From assembly GCA_019414465.1 (NCBI GenBank), contig DXLY01000083.1, positions 1 to 8,511 on the forward strand: DNA of 8,511 nt, given 5' to 3'. Below the pieces are notes generated by a model. The model was not told the DNA's origin. It ran no database searches and saw nothing but the letters and a program-made list of their open reading frames with translations. This DNA comes from Collinsella sp. (lineage in GTDB: Bacteria > Actinomycetota > Coriobacteriia > Coriobacteriales > Coriobacteriaceae). This document shows, in pieces, positions 4,617-8,511 of this stretch. How positions within the stretch are numbered: position 1 is the first letter of the stretch; each line of letters begins with the position of its first letter. The translations under genes were made by a program, and so were the position numbers.

Positions 4617-6317
4617 TTATTCGCCGGCGGGCGGTTGTGGTGCGGACGAAGACGGGGTCGAGCCCTCGCCACCATCCTGGCGCGGCTTGCGGGAACGGCG
4701 ACGGCGACGGCGCTTTTGACCCTGGTCGGCCGAGCCCTCGCCACCGCGATCCTCGCGCGGCTCGCGCTCGTCGCGAGCGGCGCCACGCGAAGCCTTGGCA
4801 GCCGCTCCCCCGCCATCTCCGGGACGACGGCGCGTGACCTTGACCTCGCCATCCGAGACCTGATCGGCCACGGAGGGCACTGAGGGCTTCTGCTGCGCGC
4901 CCGAGGAATGGCGACGGCGCGGACGCGGCGCGCGCTCCTCCTCGCCACGTGACTTGCCACCCTTGTCGGCAGGCGCATCGGAACCCGAACCACCCTTGGG
5001 GGCGGCACCAGCCTCGCGAGCAGCTGCGGCGCGGAAGGCGTCCTCGCGCTCCTCGCTCGACAGATGACGGCGGCGGCGACGTGTGGGGTTCATGCCGCCG
5101 CCGCGATTCTGCTGCTGGGGCTGCTGAACCTCGCGCTCGCGAGAGGAGTTCTTGCCTGCGGCTGCAGCCTCGGTAGCATCGCCCGAGCCCGCGCGCTTGC
5201 GACGACGACGGCCACCGGCGGCCTCCTCGGCCTCGGGTGTCTCGGCCTTACCACGGCCCTTTCCGCGGCCACGGCCCTCGCCCTGGCTCTGAGCAGCGCG
5301 GGCATCGGAATCGGCATCGCGACGACGGCGCTTGGGCATCGACGTGCCGGCAAGACGGTCGGCGCTCGACAGGCCATCGCCCACGTCGACGCCGTTCTCG
5401 CGGTCGAGCTCCATGAGCGCCAGGCGCATCTCGGGCGACTCGATGCGCTCGAGCACGTCACGCGTCACGCAGTCGGGGCGGCAGTTACAGCCCTGCTCGG
5501 CAGCCTTCTTTTTGCAGCTCTCCGAGCACGTCATATCGGCTAGGTTGACCTTAAAGACCTTGCCGTTCTCCAGGCGCAGCACCAGCTGCTCACGCGGCGT
5601 GTCATACTCCTGAATACGCGCCTTGCCAAGCGGCGTATCGATGAGCGTCTTCTTTTTGGGCGCACGGCTCTTAAAGTCCTTGTACGCCTCGAACTCATAG
5701 CGCAGGCAGCACATCAGGCGGCCGCATACGCCGCTGATCTTGGACGAGTTGAGCGGTAGGTCCTGCTCTTTTGCCATGCGAATCGAGACGGGCTCAAACT
5801 GTCCGCCAAAGCGCGTGCAGCAGAGCTCCTGTCCGCATTGGGCATAGCCGCCCACCAGGCGGGTCTCGTCGCGCACGCCGATCTGGCGCATGTCGACGCG
5901 AATGTGAAGCGTCGAGGACAGGTCCTTGACGAGCTGACGAAAATCGACGCGCTCCTCGGCCGCAAAGTAGAACACGGCCTTCTCGCCGCCAAACAGGTAC
6001 TCGACGCCGACCGGCTTCATCTCGAGGTCGAGCTCCTTGACCAGGCGGCGGAAGTCGACCATGGCCTCGTCGCCCTGGATGGCCAGGTCGTCAGCAAGCT
6101 GCAGGTCGATGTCGCTCGCCACGCGCAGCACGGGCTTGAGCGGCTGACCGATCTCGTCTTGCGGCACCTCGAAGGGATCGGCCGTAACCAGGCCGATCTC
6201 GGTTCCGCGCTCGGTGGAGCAGATAGCGTAGTCTGCCTCGAGGATATCCAGATCCTGCGGGTCAAACCACAGGTCGCGCGAGGCGTAGGTAAACTTAACG
6301 GGTACGACTAACGGCAT
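4617..6317 (-). CDS. ricT: PSP1/YaaT-type protein (RicT) with a long arginine-rich C-terminal tail
   Basis: Residues 1-285 match the PSP1 domain family: a strand-rich N-terminus starting MPLVVPVKFTYASRDLWFDP, then RQIGVRDETRLVGGYAQCGQ, LCC (165-167), SGVCGRLMCCLRYE (195-208) and a basic AYKDFKSRAPKK segment. In Bacillus subtilis RicT works with RicA and RicF, in a complex carrying iron-sulfur clusters, to help RNase Y mature mRNAs; the cysteines at 161, 166/167, 198 and 203/204 fit that. A further cysteine group (264, 268, 277, 279, 283) follows. From about 327 to 566 the protein is a low-complexity tail with at least six blocks of three to six arginines among acidic, Gly and Ala stretches; Bacillus RicT, at about 275 residues, lacks it. 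ATG 6317 has AGGAAGG seven bases upstream and overlaps the holB end by 10 bases. Confidence 0.92.
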   Translation of the reverse strand: MPLVVPVKFTYASRDLWFDPQDLDILEADYAICSTERGTEIGLVTADPFEVPQDEIGQPLKPVLRVASDIDLQLADDLAIQGDEAMVDFRRLVKELDLEMKPVGVEYLFGGEKAVFYFAAEERVDFRQLVKDLSSTLHIRVDMRQIGVRDETRLVGGYAQCGQELCCTRFGGQFEPVSIRMAKEQDLPLNSSKISGVCGRLMCCLRYEFEAYKDFKSRAPKKKTLIDTPLGKARIQEYDTPREQLVLRLENGKVFKVNLADMTCSESCKKKAAEQGCNCRPDCVTRDVLERIESPEMRLALMELDRENGVDVGDGLSSADRLAGTSMPKRRRRDADSDARAAQSQGEGRGRGKGRGKAETPEAEEAAGGRRRRKRAGSGDATEAAAAGKNSSREREVQQPQQQNRGGGMNPTRRRRRHLSSEEREDAFRAAAAREAGAAPKGGSGSDAPADKGGKSRGEEERAPRPRRRHSSGAQQKPSVPSVADQVSDGEVKVTRRRPGDGGGAAAKASRGAARDEREPREDRGGEGSADQGQKRRRRRRSRKPRQDGGEGSTPSSSAPQPPAGE

Positions 6318-7435
6318 TTCAGTGCCTTCCTGATATCGAACAGCATGACCTCGATGGCCAGCTGGGGAGTAACGTTTCTGGCGATGTTGCGCTCGGCGGT
6401 CGCGACTGCCTCGAGCGCCCGTGTGGCACCCGCAACATTGGTCGCGGCGGCAAGCCGACCGATCGTGTCGCGCACGTCTTCGTTCACCACGTCGGCTGCC
6501 TTGTCCTGAAGCGTCAGCAGCACGTCGCGCATGAGCGTCCGCGCGCTCGCCAGCGCTTCCATGATACCCGAACGCTCGCGCGCGTTGAGTTCGCGCTTGT
6601 TGCGGTCCTCAAGCTGCTTCAATGCTCCACGCGACAGGTAGTCGGCGTTTTGCTCGAGCACCTTTTCCTGTGTGGACTTGACCTCGGCGAGCGGCGCCTT
6701 AACGGCGACGATGAGTGACTTGGCGCGGCTGAGCACGTCGGCCTCGTCGGCGGCGATAAGCGAATCGATGGCGCGAACCATCTGACGGCGGGCGTCCTGG
6801 CGCTCGGCGCTCTTGAGGAACTCGATGCCACGCGTGGGGCTTCCCGCCACGGCGACGGCCATGCGGCAACGCGCAGGGTCCTGACCGGTGGCGCGGCTCA
6901 CGGCCTGCGCGGCGACGGCGGGCGATACCAGCCGAAACGGCACGCACTGGCAACGACTCACGATAGTGGGCAGCATCACGTCTGCCGAGGTGCCCAGCAG
7001 GATGAACATAACGCCCTCGGGCGGCTCCTCGAGAGTTTTGAGCAATGCGTTGGCGGTGTTGGCGCGCAGCTGCTCGGCACGGTCAATGATGTAGACCTTG
7101 GCCTTGGCACGGATGGGCGCCAGGGGCACGTCGTCGAGCAGCTCGCGTGTCTGGGCGATAAGGTAGCCCGTGGCGCTCTCGGGCGTGTAATAGTGCACGT
7201 CGGGGTGCGTATGGCGGGCGACGCGCACGCAGCTATCGCATGAGCCGCAGCCATCCTGCTCGCACAGGAAGGCTTGGGCGAGCGCCCACGCGGCGTCGAG
7301 CTTGCCCGCGCCGGGCGCGCCCAAAAACAGGTAGGCGTGCGATGCGCGACCGCTGGCGACGGCATTGGTCAAAAAGTCGCGCACGCGCTGTTGGGTGTCA
7401 AGCTTGGCCAGCAGGCTTGCCTGAGCGGGGGCCAT
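6308..7435 (-). CDS. holB: DNA polymerase III subunit delta prime
   Basis: The 375-residue protein has the clamp-loader AAA+ layout: ATP-site loop GAPGAGKL (39-46), zinc-module cysteines 58, 63, 66 and 69, the acidic VYIIDRAEQL segment (114-123), the conserved ANALLKTLEEPP helix (128-139) and the SRC sensor motif (160-162). Delta prime is the stator of the clamp loader that places the beta clamp on primed DNA. The P-loop ends in Lys-Leu rather than Lys-Ser/Thr, in keeping with a subunit that need not hydrolyse ATP. ATG 7435 is chosen because AGGAGG lies nine bases upstream, inside the end of tmk, and because tmk stops one base before it; an upstream in-frame start at 7474 would overlap tmk needlessly. 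The stop overlaps the ricT start, indicating one operon and coupled translation. Confidence 0.94.
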   Translation of the reverse strand: MAPAQASLLAKLDTQQRVRDFLTNAVASGRASHAYLFLGAPGAGKLDAAWALAQAFLCEQDGCGSCDSCVRVARHTHPDVHYYTPESATGYLIAQTRELLDDVPLAPIRAKAKVYIIDRAEQLRANTANALLKTLEEPPEGVMFILLGTSADVMLPTIVSRCQCVPFRLVSPAVAAQAVSRATGQDPARCRMAVAVAGSPTRGIEFLKSAERQDARRQMVRAIDSLIAADEADVLSRAKSLIVAVKAPLAEVKSTQEKVLEQNADYLSRGALKQLEDRNKRELNARERSGIMEALASARTLMRDVLLTLQDKAADVVNEDVRDTIGRLAAATNVAGATRALEAVATAERNIARNVTPQLAIEVMLFDIRKALKCR

Positions 7436-7436
7436 G

Positions 7437-8120
7437 TTACTCGGCCTCCTGGGCAAGCGCGGCGGTGACGGCATCCTGGGAAATGTCGAGGCCGTAGGCG
7501 CGAACCTGCTCGACCGTCTGTGCGAATACGTCCTCGATGGACGCGGTCGCGTCGATGAGCTTTACGCGGTTTGGCTCCTCGGCGGCAATTGCGCAAAAAC
7601 CCTGGTAGACACGCTCTTGGAAGGCCATGCCCTTAGCCTCCATGCGATCTGCCGCGCCACGGGCTGCCATGCGCAGCGCCGCCTGCTCGGGCGTGATGTG
7701 ATAGACGAGCGTGAGCGCCGGGTGCGTACCCGCGACGGCCAGGTTGTTGGCATCGCGCACCATCTGACGATCGAGGCCATCGGCAAACGCCTGGTAGCAG
7801 GTCGTGGAATCGTAGAAGCGATCGCACAGGACCACCTTGCCGGCAGCAAGGGCGGGCGCGATGACCTCGTGCACCAACTGAGCGCGTGCCGCCTCGTAGA
7901 GCAGCAACTCGCAGGTGTCGCCCATCGCCGTATTGGCAGGGTCGAGCAGCAGAGCACGGATCTTTTCGCTGATGGCGGTACCGCCCGGCTCGCGCAGGCT
8001 CACAACCTGGTAGCCAGCGAGCTCGAGCGCACGGGCAAGCAGGCGCGCCTGCGTAGATTTACCGGCGCCATCGACACCCTCGAGCGTAATGAAGCTATGT
8101 TGAGCGGGCTCAAAAGCCAT
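7437..8120 (-). CDS. tmk: Thymidylate kinase
   Basis: This 227-residue enzyme phosphorylates dTMP to dTDP, the last dedicated step toward dTTP. Visible motifs are the P-loop GVDGAGKST (15-23), REPGGT (43-48), which contacts the nucleotide, DRFYDST (100-106) with the catalytic DR pair, and an Arg-containing lid region at about 150-160. Length is normal to slightly long for the family (about 205-215), with a short N-terminal extension before FITLEG and a short C-terminal one. ATG 8120 follows AGGAAGGGG with eight bases between. It is the first gene of the minus-strand operon and is followed by holB after one base, an arrangement common in Gram-positive bacteria. Confidence 0.96.
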   Translation of the reverse strand: MAFEPAQHSFITLEGVDGAGKSTQARLLARALELAGYQVVSLREPGGTAISEKIRALLLDPANTAMGDTCELLLYEAARAQLVHEVIAPALAAGKVVLCDRFYDSTTCYQAFADGLDRQMVRDANNLAVAGTHPALTLVYHITPEQAALRMAARGAADRMEAKGMAFQERVYQGFCAIAAEEPNRVKLIDATASIEDVFAQTVEQVRAYGLDISQDAVTAALAQEAE

Positions 8121-8172
8121 GGGCGCAGCCCCTTCCTACAAGGCGCGTAAATGCAGATATATCAACCAAGCC

Positions 8173-8202
8173 ATGATACCCCAGTGCTCGGTGCGTCCCC
8201 AA
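8173..8202 (-). promoter_or_regulatory. Promoter of the tmk operon
   Basis: On the minus strand TTGGGG (8197-8202) and TATCAT (8173-8178) lie 18 bases apart, giving a leader of about 45 bases before the tmk start. Each box matches the sigma-70 consensus only in part. The G-run just before the -10 box is shared with the presumed promoter of the divergent zinc-ribbon gene. Confidence 0.5.
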
Positions 8203-8222
8203 TGGCTAAAGGTGCCTTTCCA

Positions 8223-8291
8223 AAGTTGCGGTGAAATAGGGACTGATTGAAGCTCTGAGACCGCCAAACAGTCCCTATTTCACCGCAACTT
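8223..8291. repeat. Perfect 23-bp inverted repeat, dispersed palindromic repeat candidate
   Basis: The arms at 8223-8245 and 8269-8291 are perfect inverted copies. Both contain GTTGCGGTGAAATAGGGACT in one orientation or the other; the spacer is 23 bases. Neither strand has a terminal T-run after the stem, so it is not a standard terminator, and it lies between two divergent promoters rather than after a gene. It resembles REP-type intergenic palindromes. I believe similar sequences recur in Collinsella genomes, but this is from memory and unchecked. Confidence 0.7.
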
Positions 8292-8316
8292 ATGATGGGG
8301 AATTTTGGACGCTGGG

Positions 8317-8322
8317 TATAAT
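8317..8322 (+). promoter_or_regulatory. -10 box of the divergent zinc-ribbon gene
   Basis: A perfect TATAAT preceded by GGG lies about 38 bases upstream of the ATG at 8360, giving a leader of about 30 bases. No good -35 box is seen at 16-18 bases, where the sequence is GATGGG or similar, so the promoter may need an activator or be weak. Confidence 0.45.
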
Positions 8323-8359
8323 CGTCGTATTGCATTGAAATGTGGCGAAAGGAGTGGCA

Positions 8360-8511
8360 ATGTCTCGGTATTGCGCCTCGTGCGGCAAGCTTCTTGCAGA
8401 TAATGCCAAGTTCTGCACCTCGTGCGGTGCACCCGTTGAGCAAACAACCGCGAGCGATAGCCAGCCCGCTTTTGAGCAGACCGGCTCCCTTGATGCGCCG
8501 CAAGCCAAGGC
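8360..8511 (+). CDS. Zinc-ribbon domain protein, N-terminal part only
   Basis: The only plus-strand gene in the window starts at ATG 8360 after AAAGGAG (five bases of spacing) and runs off the right edge after 50 codons. Residues 5-22 form a compact zinc ribbon, CASCG and CTSCG, with cysteines at 5, 8, 19 and 22. Then comes a Gln/Ser/Thr/Ala-rich linker. In Coriobacteriia and Firmicutes such an N-terminal ribbon usually heads a linker plus one or more membrane segments or another domain of varied function. What follows here cannot be seen, so no function is given. Confidence 0.85.
   Translation, partial: MSRYCASCGKLLADNAKFCTSCGAPVEQTTASDSQPAFEQTGSLDAPQAK

Noticed and set aside
7434..8150. 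238-codon plus-strand frame
   Set aside because: It mirrors tmk almost exactly; tmk has all its catalytic motifs.
8162..8503. Minus-strand frame over the palindrome and zinc-ribbon gene
   Set aside because: It reads through the inverted repeat and opposite a zinc ribbon with its own ribosome binding site; no protein features.
1..8511. CRISPR array, tRNA or rRNA gene
   Set aside because: No regularly spaced repeats, no tRNA T-loop with cloverleaf pattern and no rRNA-like sequence were seen.

Overview
The window looks like a chromosomal segment of a high-GC Gram-positive gut actinobacterium of the class Coriobacteriia, most likely Collinsella or a close relative. This is inferred from the GC-rich codon use, the tmk-holB-ricT gene order, the style of the proteins and the promoter style; no rRNA or other marker gene is present to prove it. 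Nearly everything is on the minus strand.

Reading in the direction of transcription (right to left), a probable operon starts at a promoter near 8173-8202. It runs tmk (dTMP kinase), holB (DNA polymerase III delta prime), ricT (PSP1/YaaT-type protein with a very long arginine-rich tail), comF (phosphoribosyltransferase-like competence protein) and a gene for a coriobacterial-type DUF559/PD-(D/E)XK-like putative nuclease. tmk/holB and holB/ricT are 1 nt apart or overlapping, and comF/nuclease are 11 nt apart. Only the ricT-comF junction is wider (97 nt), and it holds a perfect hairpin that buries the comF ribosome binding site plus a possible internal promoter. tmk and holB serve DNA synthesis, ricT is an RNA-processing cofactor in Firmicutes, and comF is linked to DNA uptake.

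Between the nuclease gene (ends 2587) and the next gene lies an AT-rich stretch with a 215-bp element (2337-2551). It is bounded by 32-bp near-perfect terminal inverted repeats, each overlapping a local 7-bp stem/7-nt loop hairpin. This MITE-like or structured-RNA-like element is the least explained object in the window. To its left, a good promoter (2187-2215) overlapped by a palindrome feeds a leader of about 340 nt and then a gene for an orphan solute-binding lipoprotein (846-1838) that ends in an intrinsic terminator (751-779). Beyond that is hpf/raiA, the long-form ribosome hibernation factor, cut by the window edge.

At the right end a divergent zinc-ribbon protein gene (8360 onward, plus strand) is cut by the window edge. 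A perfect 23-bp inverted repeat (8223-8291) sits between its promoter and that of tmk. It looks like a copy of a dispersed palindromic repeat family.
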